DNA of 64,000 nt from Streptomyces phaeolivaceus. GTDB taxonomy: Bacteria; Actinomycetota; Actinomycetes; Streptomycetales; Streptomycetaceae. The stretch is taken from NCBI RefSeq assembly GCF_009184865.1, contig NZ_CP045096.1, positions 5,766,001 through 5,830,000 of the forward strand, read 5' to 3'. Below are positions 26,417 to 34,486 of this stretch, one piece after another. Within the stretch, counting starts at the first letter, position 1; every line of letters begins with the position of its first letter. The notes below the pieces were generated by a model that searched no databases, was not told the DNA's origin, and saw only the letters and a list, made by a program, of their open reading frames with translations. Position numbers and translations under genes: made by a program.

Positions 26417-27250
26417 ATGAGTACGACAGGTGCGGCCGCCGATCCGCTCGCGGCCCTGGGAGAGCTTCCGGGCGTGGCCGAGTCCGTGGAGTCCGTGCGC
26501 AAGTCCGTGGACCGGGTCTACGGCCACCGCGTCATGCGGCGCCGCAGCAACGCGGTCACCTCCGAGGCGGCCCTGCGCGGCGCGCGCGGCTCGGCGGCGC
26601 TCGCCGGTGCCGACTGGGCCCTCGAAGAGGTACGCCGTCGCAGCGACTTCAGCGGCCAGGACGGCGACGCCGAGGCCCGCGCCATGGGAGCCGCACTGCG
26701 GCTGACCGCCGAGGCGGGCCAGCTGCTGTCCATCTGGCGGCAGTCGCCCCTGCGGGTGCTGGCCCGGCTGCATCTGGTGGCGGCCGGCAGCGACGACGCG
26801 CGCGTGGGCCGTCCGCGGCAGGACGGCGAGCCCGTCGACGAGCCCCTCGTCGAGCTGCCGCTGCCCGGCGCCGCCGAGGTCGCCGGCCGGCTCGACGGCC
26901 TCTCCGAGCTGATCATCAAGGGCAGTTCGGCCCCCGCCCTGGTGACCGCCGCCGTCGTCCACGGCGAACTGCTCGCTCTGCGGCCCTTCGGCTTCCACAA
27001 CGGCCTCGTCGCGCGCGCGGCCGAACGGATCGTCCTGATCGGCAGCGGACTCGACCCCAAGTCGGTCTGCCCGGCGGAGGTCGGCCACGCGGAACTCGGC
27101 CGCGCCGCCTATCTGGCCGCCCTCGACGGCTATGTCTCCGGCACCCCGGAGGGCATGGCCGCCTGGATCACCCACTGCGGCAGGGCGATCGAACTGGGCG
27201 CGCGGGAGTCGACCGCCGTGTGCGAGGCGCTGCAGCGCGGGGCGGCGTAA
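26417..27250 (+). CDS. Fic-fold-like protein with degenerate catalytic motif
   Basis: A 277-aa actinobacterial protein. I recall homologues in Streptomyces being annotated as morphological-differentiation-associated, with low certainty. The C-terminal half looks like a Fic domain: a helix ALVTAAVVHGELLAL, then RPFGFHNGLVAR where active Fic enzymes have HPFx(D/E)GN(G/K)R, then a YLAALDGYVSG helix. The catalytic His is Arg, the acidic residue is lost, and the first Gly of GNG is His; Asn, Gly and the last Arg remain. AMP-transferase activity is therefore unlikely. Divergent from the CooC-like ATPase gene. Confidence 0.7.
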   Translation: MSTTGAAADPLAALGELPGVAESVESVRKSVDRVYGHRVMRRRSNAVTSEAALRGARGSAALAGADWALEEVRRRSDFSGQDGDAEARAMGAALRLTAEAGQLLSIWRQSPLRVLARLHLVAAGSDDARVGRPRQDGEPVDEPLVELPLPGAAEVAGRLDGLSELIIKGSSAPALVTAAVVHGELLALRPFGFHNGLVARAAERIVLIGSGLDPKSVCPAEVGHAELGRAAYLAALDGYVSGTPEGMAAWITHCGRAIELGARESTAVCEALQRGAA

Positions 27251-27309
27251 AGGCCTGGGAAGTCACTGAAGTCGCCGAGGCGGGCGGCGGGGAACCCCGG
27301 AAAAGGGTT

Positions 27310-27337
27310 GCGGCGGTACGAGAATTCGTACCGCCGC
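27310..27337. terminator. 12-bp perfect inverted repeat after the Fic-like gene
   Basis: GCGGCGGTACGA (27310-27321) and TCGTACCGCCGC (27326-27337) form a perfect hairpin with a GAAT loop, downstream of the Fic-like stop and the converging HAD gene. There is no T-run, so it may be a Streptomyces-type terminator or an operator. The rest of 27,251-27,637 shows no gene. Confidence 0.6.
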
Positions 27338-27637
27338 TGGCATGTCCACCCGGTTACCAAGCGTCCTCGAAATATGCCCATCAGGCCGGGAACTATGGCC
27401 CGTGACCTGGTGCGGCTGGCCCGTAATCGACGGGTCGACGTCGCGTGGGTGCCCAGTGTTCATGCTAGGTCCGTGGGGCCAAAATGAGTATTAAAGGTGA
27501 TCCTCTCGGATGTCCTTTGGTCTCGCGGGCCTTGAATCCTTTCTACTCCAGGACCGGGGTAAGCGGAACCCCTGGCTGTGCTTCTTTACTTTTGGGTTCA
27601 AAGAGGGTGATTCGGCAGCCGAAGGGTCGGTCGCGGC

Positions 27638-28462
27638 TCAGGCGGTCGCCACCCGGCGCCGGCTCGCGTACCAGACGAGCCCCGCGGTGGCCGCCGCGGC
27701 GCCTATGGCGGCGGCCGCGAGCAGGGCGGGCCGCGGCGGTACGGCCAGGCGCTGCTTGAGGCGCACCGGGCGGTGGAAGTCGAGAATGGGCCACCCGCGC
27801 GCGAGGGCCTCCTTGCGCAGTGTCCGGTCCGGGTTCACCGCGTGCGGGTGCCCCACGGCCTCCAGCATCGGCAGGTCGGTCGCCGAGTCGCTGTACGCGT
27901 AGCAGTGCGCGAGGTCGTACTCCTCGGACTCGGCCAGTTCCCGGATCGCCTCCGCCTTGGTCGGACCGTAGGCGTAGTACTCCACCTCGCCGGTGAAGCA
28001 GCCGTCGTCGCCGACGACCATCCGGGTCGCCACCACCCGGTCCGCGCCGAGGAGTTCACCGATCGGCTCGACCACCTCGGCGCCGGACGTGGAGACGATG
28101 ACGACGTCCCGGCCGGCGATGTGGTGCTCCTCGATGAGGGAGGCGGCCTCGTCGTAGATGATCGGGTCGATCAGATCGTGCAGGGTCTCGGCGACGATGT
28201 CCTTCACCTGCTGGACGTTCCAGCCCCGGCACAGCGCGGACAGATACTTCCGCATCCGCTCCATCTGATCGTGGTCGGCGCCGCCCGCGAGGAACACGAA
28301 CTGGGTGTACGCCGTCCGCAGCGCGGCCCTGCGGTTGATCAGGCCGCCTTGGTAGAACGACTTGCTGAACGTGAGCGTGCTCGACTTCGCAATGACCGTC
28401 TTGTCCAGGTCAAAGAAGGCGGCTGTGCGGGGCAAGGAGTGGTTTTCCACGAGGCCGAGCAT
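27638..28462 (-). CDS. HAD-IB phosphatase with C-terminal membrane anchor
   Basis: A 274-aa SerB-like HAD hydrolase. Motif I FFDLDKTVI, motif II STSGAEVV, and a late YSDSATDLPML acidic motif are intact, so it should act as an Mg2+-dependent phosphatase. A hydrophobic C-terminal helix (~245-268) followed by RRR suggests a tail anchor. The M. tuberculosis equivalent (Rv3661) is also next to ssd. Substrate not assigned. It diverges from the tad operon leader. Confidence 0.87.
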   Translation of the reverse strand: MLGLVENHSLPRTAAFFDLDKTVIAKSSTLTFSKSFYQGGLINRRAALRTAYTQFVFLAGGADHDQMERMRKYLSALCRGWNVQQVKDIVAETLHDLIDPIIYDEAASLIEEHHIAGRDVVIVSTSGAEVVEPIGELLGADRVVATRMVVGDDGCFTGEVEYYAYGPTKAEAIRELAESEEYDLAHCYAYSDSATDLPMLEAVGHPHAVNPDRTLRKEALARGWPILDFHRPVRLKQRLAVPPRPALLAAAAIGAAAATAGLVWYASRRRVATA

Positions 28463-28481
28463 ATGCGCCCGCCATTCGGGC

Positions 28482-28560
28482 TAGTGTGGGGCGCGTGGGT
28501 TTGCCTGAGAGGCCTCTCGGGTACACCATGGAAGTCACGGATCGTTCGCGACCGTGCTAA
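28482..28560 (+). CDS. Possible leaderless 21-aa ORF with its promoter
   Basis: A -10-like TAGTGT (28482-28487) is followed 7 bases later by GTG (28495), so transcription could begin at the start codon, as in Streptomyces leaderless mRNAs. The ORF reads MGLPERPLGYTMEVTDRSRPC and stops with TAA at 28558. A strong hairpin starts 36 bases on. No clear -35 is seen. It may be a leader peptide/attenuator, a tiny protein, or chance. Confidence 0.35.
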
Positions 28561-28596
28561 CGCGGCCCGGCTCCTCCCCCCCGAGTCGGCCGTGGA

Positions 28597-28631
28597 GACG
28601 ACCCCCACTCTCCCCCCCGGTGGGGGTCGTC
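28597..28631. terminator. Terminator hairpin upstream of the tad operon
   Basis: Perfect 12-bp stem GACGACCCCCAC (28597-28608) / GTGGGGGTCGTC (28620-28631), 11-base C-rich loop. It lies in a 575-base gap (28,463-29,037) before ssd, where it could end the short ORF transcript or act as an attenuator. The rest of the gap holds a DnaA-box-like TTGTCCACA (28807-28815) and no other clear gene. Confidence 0.7.
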
Positions 28632-29037
28632 GCATGTCCGGGTGCGTTTTCCCCTCTTCCTCCAGCCCGCGAGGCGCCTTCCAGCCCTCGTGGGCTTTCT
28701 TCTGCTCCCGCACAGGATTCGTCACCGTGCGTATCCGTCGGGATGCGCTGGGGAAGCTGTGCGGGAGTCGCCTGTTCGGGTGATGGCGATATTCACAAGC
28801 GCCGCGTTGTCCACAGTTTTCGACCAAGATCCACACGATTTCCGGGTTCGTCGCACCGTGATTCCAGCGCGTCCCGACGGCGGCGAGTTCATGGCCGGTT
28901 CCGTTTCCCGGATGCGCGGGGCCGGATTCGGCCGGCCGCCCGTATGGCGGCCGATCGCCGGTCCTCACACAGGACTTGGACACGGGCGCCCGGAACACCG
29001 GGCGCCGCGTGGCCGCGAGCGAAGGGGGCTGGGAATC

Positions 29038-30132
29038 GTGGCGGGAGCCATCACCCATGACCGTCCGTCCGCCGCCGAGGGGCGGCAGGGCAGGCCGTTG
29101 ATCGTCACCGAGGACGTGGAGCTGCTGGACGACCTGCTGCGCCTGTGCGCTGCGGCGGGCGCCCGGCCGGAGGTCCACCACGGAGTGCCGCAGGGCCGGG
29201 GCCGGTGGGAGGCGGCGCCGCTCGTGCTCGTCGGGGACGACGCGGCACGGCGGCTGCGCGGGGCCGCGCGCAGACGAGGAGTGGTCCTCGTCGGCAAAAA
29301 CCAGGACGACTCCGGGGTCTGGCAGCGGGCCGTCGAGATCGGCGCCGACCACGTCCTGATGCTGCCGGACGGCGAACAGTGGCTCGTCGACCGCATCGCC
29401 GACGTGGCGGAGGGCGTCGGCAGGCCCGCGCTCACCGTCGGCGTGATCGGTGGCCGGGGCGGCGCCGGCGCCTCCACACTGGCCTGCGCGCTCGCCGTCA
29501 CCTCCGCGCGGCAGGGCACCCGCACCCTCCTCGTGGACGCCGATCCGCTGGGCGGCGGCCTGGACGTCCTCCTCGGCGGTGAGAGCGCCGACGGTCTGCG
29601 CTGGCCGGCCTTCGCCGCCTCGCGGGGCCGGGTCGGCGGCGGCGCCCTGGAGGAGTCGCTGCCCGAGCTGCACTCCCTGCGCGTCCTCAGCTGGGACCGC
29701 GGCGACGCCGTCGCCGTCCCGCCCCAGGCCGTACGGGCGGTCCTCGCCGCGGGCCGGCGGCGAGGCGGGGCAGTTGTCGTCGACCTGCCACGCCGCATCG
29801 ACGAAGGCGTCGCCGAGGCCCTCGCCCAGCTCGACCTCGGACTCCTGGTCGTCCCCGCCGAGCTGCGCGCGGTCGCCGCCGCCTCTCGTGTCGCCTCCGC
29901 CTTCGGCATGGTCCTGCGCGACCTCCGCGTCGCGGTCCGCGGGCCGTACGCCCCCGGCCTGGACGACCAGGAGGTGGCCCGACTGCTGGGGCTGCCCCTG
30001 GCGGGCGAAGTGCCCACCGAGGCCGCGCCACCGGACGGCGGGAAACCACCGGGAGGCGTCCCACGCGGACCGCTCGCACGGTTCTGCGAGGGCTTCTGGG
30101 AGCGGGTGGCGGTCAGGGGTGAGGCGACGTGA
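29038..30132 (+). CDS. ssd: Septum-site-determining/CpaE-like protein (Ssd)
   Basis: A 364-aa CpaE/MinD-type protein heading the tad operon, matching M. tuberculosis Ssd (Rv3660c). In tad systems CpaE-like proteins place the secretion machine; Ssd has been linked to septum regulation. An N-terminal receiver-like region (~20-130) precedes the P-loop. The Walker A reads GGRGGAGAST (~139-148), so the usual GK(S/T) lysine is Ala. The D of LLVDADPLGGGLD remains. I used the GTG at 29038 after GAAGGGGGCTGGG. It overlaps tadA by GTGA. Confidence 0.87.
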   Translation: MAGAITHDRPSAAEGRQGRPLIVTEDVELLDDLLRLCAAAGARPEVHHGVPQGRGRWEAAPLVLVGDDAARRLRGAARRRGVVLVGKNQDDSGVWQRAVEIGADHVLMLPDGEQWLVDRIADVAEGVGRPALTVGVIGGRGGAGASTLACALAVTSARQGTRTLLVDADPLGGGLDVLLGGESADGLRWPAFAASRGRVGGGALEESLPELHSLRVLSWDRGDAVAVPPQAVRAVLAAGRRRGGAVVVDLPRRIDEGVAEALAQLDLGLLVVPAELRAVAAASRVASAFGMVLRDLRVAVRGPYAPGLDDQEVARLLGLPLAGEVPTEAAPPDGGKPPGGVPRGPLARFCEGFWERVAVRGEAT

Positions 30133-31361
30133 ACCGGATGCCCGACGACGGCCTGCTGGACGGTGTTCGGCAGTGGCTCGTCGAGAGCGGGGCCGAACCG
30201 ACGCCCGCGCGGGTGGCGCAGGCGCTGCGGGAGCGGGGCAGGGTGCTCGGGGACGCCGAGGTGCTCGGGGCGGCCGAGCGCCTGCGGTCCGAGCTGGTGG
30301 GGAGCGGGCCCCTGGAGCCGCTGCTCGCCGACCCGTCCGTCACCGACGTGCTGGTGTCGGCGCCGGACCGGGTGTGGGTGGACCGGGGCGGCGGCCTGGA
30401 ACTGACCGGGGTCTCCTTCCCGGACGCGGCGGCCGTACGACGGCTCGCGCAGCGCCTGGCGGCCGTCGCCGGACGCCGGCTGGACGACGCCCGGCCCTGG
30501 GTGGACGCCCGGCTCCCGGACGGCACCCGGCTCCACGCGGTGCTGCCACCGGTGGCCGTCGGCTCCACCTGTCTGTCCCTGCGGGTCGTCCGGCCCCGCG
30601 CCTTCACCCTCGCCGAACTGGTCGCGGCGGGCACGGTTCCGCCCGGCGGCGACCGCGTCCTGCGGGCGCTGATCCGCTCCCGGCTGTCGTACGTCATCAG
30701 CGGCGGGACCGGGACCGGCAAGACCACGCTCCTGAGCGCGCTGCTCGGCCTGGTCGACCCCGGCGAGCGGATCGTGCTGGCCGAGGACTCGGCGGAGCTG
30801 CGGCCCGACCATCCGCATGTGGTGCGGCTGGAGGGCAGACCGGCCAACCAGGAGGGCGTCGGCCTCGTCGAGCTTCAGGACCTCGTGCGGCAGGCGCTGC
30901 GGATGCGCCCGGACCGGCTGGTGGTCGGCGAGGTACGCGGACCCGAGGTCGTCTCCCTGCTGGCCGCCCTCAACACGGGCCATGAGGGCGGCTGCGGGAC
31001 TCTCCACGCCAACGCGGCGGGACAGGTGCCGGCCCGGCTGGAGGCCCTCGGCACGGCCGCCGGGCTCGACCGGGCCGCGCTGCACAGCCAGCTGTCGGCC
31101 GCGCTGTCCGTGGTCCTGCACCTCGTACGGGACCGGGACGGGCGACGGCGGATCGCCGAGGCGCATGTGCTGGAGCGGGACGGCTCGGGGCTGGTGAGGA
31201 CCGTGCCGGCGCTCCGCTGGGGCGAGGAGGCGTTCGTGTACGAGCGGGGGTGGGAGCGGTTGAGGGAGCTGCTGCGGGGCGGGCCGCACGGCCGGGACGG
31301 CGGGTTCCCGGACGGGGCACGAGCGCGGGCCGAGGGCCCGCCGGAAGGGAGTGGGTGGTGA
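30129..31361 (+). CDS. tadA: Tad secretion ATPase TadA
   Basis: A 410-aa secretion ATPase of the GspE/VirB11 superfamily that powers pilin assembly. Walker A GGTGTGKTTLLSALL (~191-205), the Asp box LAEDSAELRP, Walker B region LVVGEVRGPEVVSLLAALNTGHEGGCGTLHAN with its His box, all intact. The GTG start at 30129 overlaps the ssd stop and its own stop overlaps tadB by TGATG, so the cluster is one coupled operon. Confidence 0.93.
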   Translation: MNRMPDDGLLDGVRQWLVESGAEPTPARVAQALRERGRVLGDAEVLGAAERLRSELVGSGPLEPLLADPSVTDVLVSAPDRVWVDRGGGLELTGVSFPDAAAVRRLAQRLAAVAGRRLDDARPWVDARLPDGTRLHAVLPPVAVGSTCLSLRVVRPRAFTLAELVAAGTVPPGGDRVLRALIRSRLSYVISGGTGTGKTTLLSALLGLVDPGERIVLAEDSAELRPDHPHVVRLEGRPANQEGVGLVELQDLVRQALRMRPDRLVVGEVRGPEVVSLLAALNTGHEGGCGTLHANAAGQVPARLEALGTAAGLDRAALHSQLSAALSVVLHLVRDRDGRRRIAEAHVLERDGSGLVRTVPALRWGEEAFVYERGWERLRELLRGGPHGRDGGFPDGARARAEGPPEGSGW

Positions 31362-32215
31362 TGACGGGGGTCGGGGAGATCTCGGGGATGGTGGCCGTGA
31401 TGTGCGCCGGGGCGGCGGCCTGGATGTCGGACGAGGGCCGGGGCGCCGGGTTGCGGCGGGCGCGGTCGTTGCTGCCGGGAGGCGGGGCCGTGGGGCCGCC
31501 GCTCCTCGAACGGGTGACGGGCCGGGTGCGGGCGCTGGGGGCCGAGTGGTGGGCGGCGGTGGCCGGGGTGGTGATCGGGGTGCTGGGGGCCTCGGTGCTG
31601 CCGGTGCTCGCGGGGGCGGCGGCGGTGCCGCTGCTGAGGCGGGTGCGGCGGGCGGCCGAGGAACGCCGGGTCCGGGAGCGGCGGAGCGGTGTCGTGGTCG
31701 CGCTGTGCTCGGCGCTCGCCGGGGAGGTGCGGGCCGGGCGGCAGCCGGGTGAGGCGCTGTCGCGGGCCGCCCGGGACTCCGGAGGGCTCGGGGAGGCCGA
31801 GGCCGTGGTGCTGGCGGCGGCGCGGTTCGGCGGGGACGTGCCGGGTGCCCTGGCGGACGCGGCACGGCAGCCGGGCGCCGAGGGGCTGCTGGGGCTCGCC
31901 GCGTGCTGGCGGGTGGCCGTCGACCGGGGCGCGGGCCTCGCCGCCGGGCTCGACCGGCTGGAGGGCGCCCTGCGCGCCGAGCGGGACCAGCGAGCCGACC
32001 TGCGCGCCCAGTTGGCCGGTGCCCGGTCCACGGCGGTGATGCTCGCCGGGCTCCCGGTCCTCGGCCTCCTGCTCGGCACCGCGCTCGGCGCCGACCCCCT
32101 GCACGTGGTGCTGCACACCACGGCCGGGCTGGGCTGTCTGCTCGTCGGCGGGGTGCTGGAAGGCGCGGGCCTGTGGTGGGCGCTGCGGATCGTGCGGGGA
32201 GCCGAGGCGGCGTGA
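31361..32215 (+). CDS. tadB: Tad inner-membrane protein TadB
   Basis: A 284-aa type II secretion F-domain protein, forming with TadC the membrane platform for the pilus. Hydrophobic segments occur at the N-terminus (VVIGVLGASVLPVLAGAAA) and at the C-terminus (~225-275). The central cytoplasmic region contains VRAGRQPGEALSRAA, typical of the F domain. The ATG is preceded by GGAAGGGAG; a GTG one codon earlier is possible. Weakly conserved in sequence, so assignment leans on context. Confidence 0.85.
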   Translation: MTGVGEISGMVAVMCAGAAAWMSDEGRGAGLRRARSLLPGGGAVGPPLLERVTGRVRALGAEWWAAVAGVVIGVLGASVLPVLAGAAAVPLLRRVRRAAEERRVRERRSGVVVALCSALAGEVRAGRQPGEALSRAARDSGGLGEAEAVVLAAARFGGDVPGALADAARQPGAEGLLGLAACWRVAVDRGAGLAAGLDRLEGALRAERDQRADLRAQLAGARSTAVMLAGLPVLGLLLGTALGADPLHVVLHTTAGLGCLLVGGVLEGAGLWWALRIVRGAEAA

Positions 32216-33000
32216 GCGGCGAAGTTGTCCACAGGCTGGGGGTGACGGTGTGCGTGCTCGCGGGACTGTGGTGGCCGGCCCGGTCGCTCGTCACCGCGCG
32301 CCGCGAACGCAGGCTGCGTGCCCGGCTGGTCGCGGTGCTCGCCGTCGCGGCCGAGCCGTCCGGGCGGAGCCTCGTGTCACGGGGTGCGGTCCGGCGATGG
32401 CTGCCGGTCGCCGGGGCGGTCTGCGCCGGGTGGGTACTGGTCGGCGGCCTGCCGGGGCTGCTGGTGGGGCCGGCCGCCGGAGCCGGGGCCTGGCTGTGGC
32501 TGCGGCGGGCCCGGCGCGCGGGCGGCGATCCCGTGGAGGCGTACGGCGCCGCGGAAGCCGCCCGTCAGCTGCCTCTGGCCGCCGATCTGCTGGCCGCCTG
32601 CATCACGGCGGGAGCGAGCCCCGTGACGGCCGCCCAGGCCGTGGGAGAGGCCCTGGGAGGCCCGGTGGGCGAGCGGCTGGCCAGAGGCGCGGCACAGGCG
32701 CGGCTCGGGGGCGAACCGGCCGAGGCCTGGCGCTCGTTGGCCGCCCTCCCCGGCGCCGGGGCGCTGGCACGGCTGCTGGAACGCGCCGACGAGTCCGGCG
32801 TACCGGCCGCCTCCCCCGTCGCCCGCCTCGCCGCCGACGCCCGCGCGGAGTGGGGTCGTTCGGCGACGGAGCGGGCGCGCCGGGCCGCCGTGCTGGTCAC
32901 CGCCCCGGTGGGGCTGTGCTTCCTGCCCGCCTTCATCGCGATGGGTGTGCTGCCGGTCGTGATCGGGCTGGCGGACGGGTTGTTGGGAGGGGGTGGGTGA
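32212..33000 (+). CDS. tadC: Tad inner-membrane protein TadC
   Basis: A 262-aa F-domain membrane protein, partner of TadB. The F-domain helix LPLAADLLAACITAGASPVTAAQAVGEALGG and the terminal hydrophobic pair are visible. The GTG start is within the tadB stop (GTGA). A TTGTCCACA sequence lies at codons 5-8 (32225-32233); this may be coincidental to coding. Confidence 0.85.
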   Translation: MSGEVVHRLGVTVCVLAGLWWPARSLVTARRERRLRARLVAVLAVAAEPSGRSLVSRGAVRRWLPVAGAVCAGWVLVGGLPGLLVGPAAGAGAWLWLRRARRAGGDPVEAYGAAEAARQLPLAADLLAACITAGASPVTAAQAVGEALGGPVGERLARGAAQARLGGEPAEAWRSLAALPGAGALARLLERADESGVPAASPVARLAADARAEWGRSATERARRAAVLVTAPVGLCFLPAFIAMGVLPVVIGLADGLLGGGG

Positions 33001-33097
33001 TGACGGGCGGCGACCTGTGATCAGTGGTCGGCAATGGTCGGCAGGAGTCGAGAGCAGTCAGCAACGGTCAAGGGAACTGAGCCTCACGGGGGTTGGG

Positions 33098-33412
33098 ATG
33101 TACCAGGCAGCAAAGGCAGCAAAGGCAGCAGAGGCCGTGAAGGTCGTGAAGGCAAGGACGGCAGCGGCGGTGACGAAGGCGGCGACGGCGGTGCGGGCCG
33201 TGCGGGAAGCGGTGCGGGTTCGGGTGGCGGGTGCCGTGCTGTGCCGGGTGCGGGCGGCGCGGAGGGACGCGGGGATGGTGACCTCCGAGTACGCGGTGGG
33301 GATCATCGCGGCGGTGGCCTTCGCCGCGGTGCTCTACAAGGTGGTGACCAGCGGGCAGGTCCAGGCGGAGCTGCAGCAGATCGTAGGGCGGGCCCTCAAT
33401 GGCGGCGGGTGA
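33098..33412 (+). CDS. Flp-type pilin-like protein (DUF4244)
   Basis: A 104-aa candidate pilus subunit. A Lys/Ala/Val-rich positive N-terminal part (AAKAAKAAEAVKVVKAR...) leads to DAGMVTSEYAVGIIAAVAFAAVLYKVV, the DUF4244 core: Glu at +5 after a Gly/Met cleavage point and a hydrophobic helix, like Flp pilins. The pre-helix leader of ~60 residues is far longer than usual (10-25), so an internal start cannot be excluded. Its stop overlaps the TadE gene start region. Confidence 0.8.
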   Translation: MYQAAKAAKAAEAVKVVKARTAAAVTKAATAVRAVREAVRVRVAGAVLCRVRAARRDAGMVTSEYAVGIIAAVAFAAVLYKVVTSGQVQAELQQIVGRALNGGG

Positions 33413-33806
33413 GCCGCGTCGGCGCCGCAGGGCCCTGGGAGGCGATCAGGGGTTCGTGACGGCCGAGGCGGCCCTGGCCCTGCCCGCGATGGTGCTCATC
33501 GCGACGGCACTCGTGTGGGGCCTGTTCGCCGCCTGCGCGCAGATCCAGGTCGTGGACGCCGCTCGGGCCGGGGCTCGGGCGGCGGCCCGGCAGGACCCGT
33601 CTGCCGAGGTCGTGGCGGTGGCCCGGGAGCTGGCGCCGGACGGGGCCGAGGTGAGCGTGGGCCGGGAGGGCGACTTCGTACGGGTCGTGGTCTCGGCCCC
33701 GGCACCGGGGCCGGGCGATCTGGGCGTCGATCTCAGCCACGCGGCCGTGGCGCTGGCGGAGGAGACGGTCGGGGCGGCTGCGGGGGAGGGGGTGGGGGCC
33801 GGGTGA
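33399..33806 (+). CDS. TadE-family pseudopilin
   Basis: A 135-aa TadE-like protein: basic N-terminus, then GFVTAEAALALPAMVLIATALVWGLFA with the E at +5 of the hydrophobic helix, then a periplasmic domain. TadE/F act as minor pilins in tad systems. It begins 14 bases before the pilin stop, and its own stop overlaps the next GTG. No prepilin peptidase gene is visible in the window. Confidence 0.85.
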   Translation: MAAGEPRRRRRALGGDQGFVTAEAALALPAMVLIATALVWGLFAACAQIQVVDAARAGARAAARQDPSAEVVAVARELAPDGAEVSVGREGDFVRVVVSAPAPGPGDLGVDLSHAAVALAEETVGAAAGEGVGAG

Positions 33807-34486
33807 GCGGGTGGTCGTGGTCTTGGTCCAGGTTGTGCGGGCGGCTGCGGGTGGCCTGCGCGGTCCGGTCGCTCCGGTCGCCCCGGTCGGCCCGGCTGTT
33901 CCGGCTGTTCCGGCCGTTCCGATGGAGGCGGTCGGACAGAGGTTCCGCGACCGTGTGGGCCGTCGGTGCGATCACCGTGCTGTGTGCCGTGTTCGGTGCG
34001 GTGATCGCCCTGGGGCAGGCCGTGGTGATCCGGCATCAGGCGGAGGCGGCGGCAGATCTCGCGGCCCTCGCCGCCTCCGACCACTGGATGAAGGGCGCCG
34101 AGGGAGCCTGTGCGACGGCGGCACGGGTGGCAGGGGCCCAGGGCGCCCGACTAGTGCGCTGCGAGGTCGAGGGAGAGATCTCGGACGTCACGGCGGCCTC
34201 GGGGACGGGCCCGTTCACCGCCGAGGTCAGGGCACGGGCCGGACCACCGGGACCGGTGGCCCCGGCAGGGGCAGGGGAAGGGGGGATGAGGGGCGCGCTC
34301 CCGGGCCTCAGGGTCCCCGGTCCTCCGCTGGAGCGTCGGGTGCCGACCGGAGGAGTTCGGTCAGCAGCCGCACGGCCCCCCGCTTGTGCAACGGGTCGTT
34401 GCCGTTGCCGCACTTGGGGGACTGGATGCAGGACGGGCAGCCGGCGTCGCACTCGCAGGATGAGATGGCCTCGCGGGTGGCGGTGA
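33803..34486 (+). CDS. TadE-like protein of helicase/secretion neighbourhood
   Basis: A 227-aa frame starting at a GTG within the TadE stop. A run of arginine/leucine repeats (RLFRLFRPFR) leads to GSATVWAVGAITVLCAVFGAVIALGQAVVIRHQAEAAADLAALAA, matching the family found next to this helicase in actinobacteria. The conserved part ends near residue 160. After that the frame reads through the opposing helicase 3' end without a stop until 34484, giving a Gly/Arg-rich tail and a 179-base convergent overlap; the tail may be an annotation artefact or reflect a frameshift. Confidence 0.8.
   Translation: MSGWSWSWSRLCGRLRVACAVRSLRSPRSARLFRLFRPFRWRRSDRGSATVWAVGAITVLCAVFGAVIALGQAVVIRHQAEAAADLAALAASDHWMKGAEGACATAARVAGAQGARLVRCEVEGEISDVTAASGTGPFTAEVRARAGPPGPVAPAGAGEGGMRGALPGLRVPGPPLERRVPTGGVRSAAARPPACATGRCRCRTWGTGCRTGSRRRTRRMRWPRGWR

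Noticed and set aside
28965..32294. 1109-aa minus-strand ORF over ssd-tadA-tadB
   Set aside because: Shadow of the tad operon genes, which show clear domains and coupled starts.
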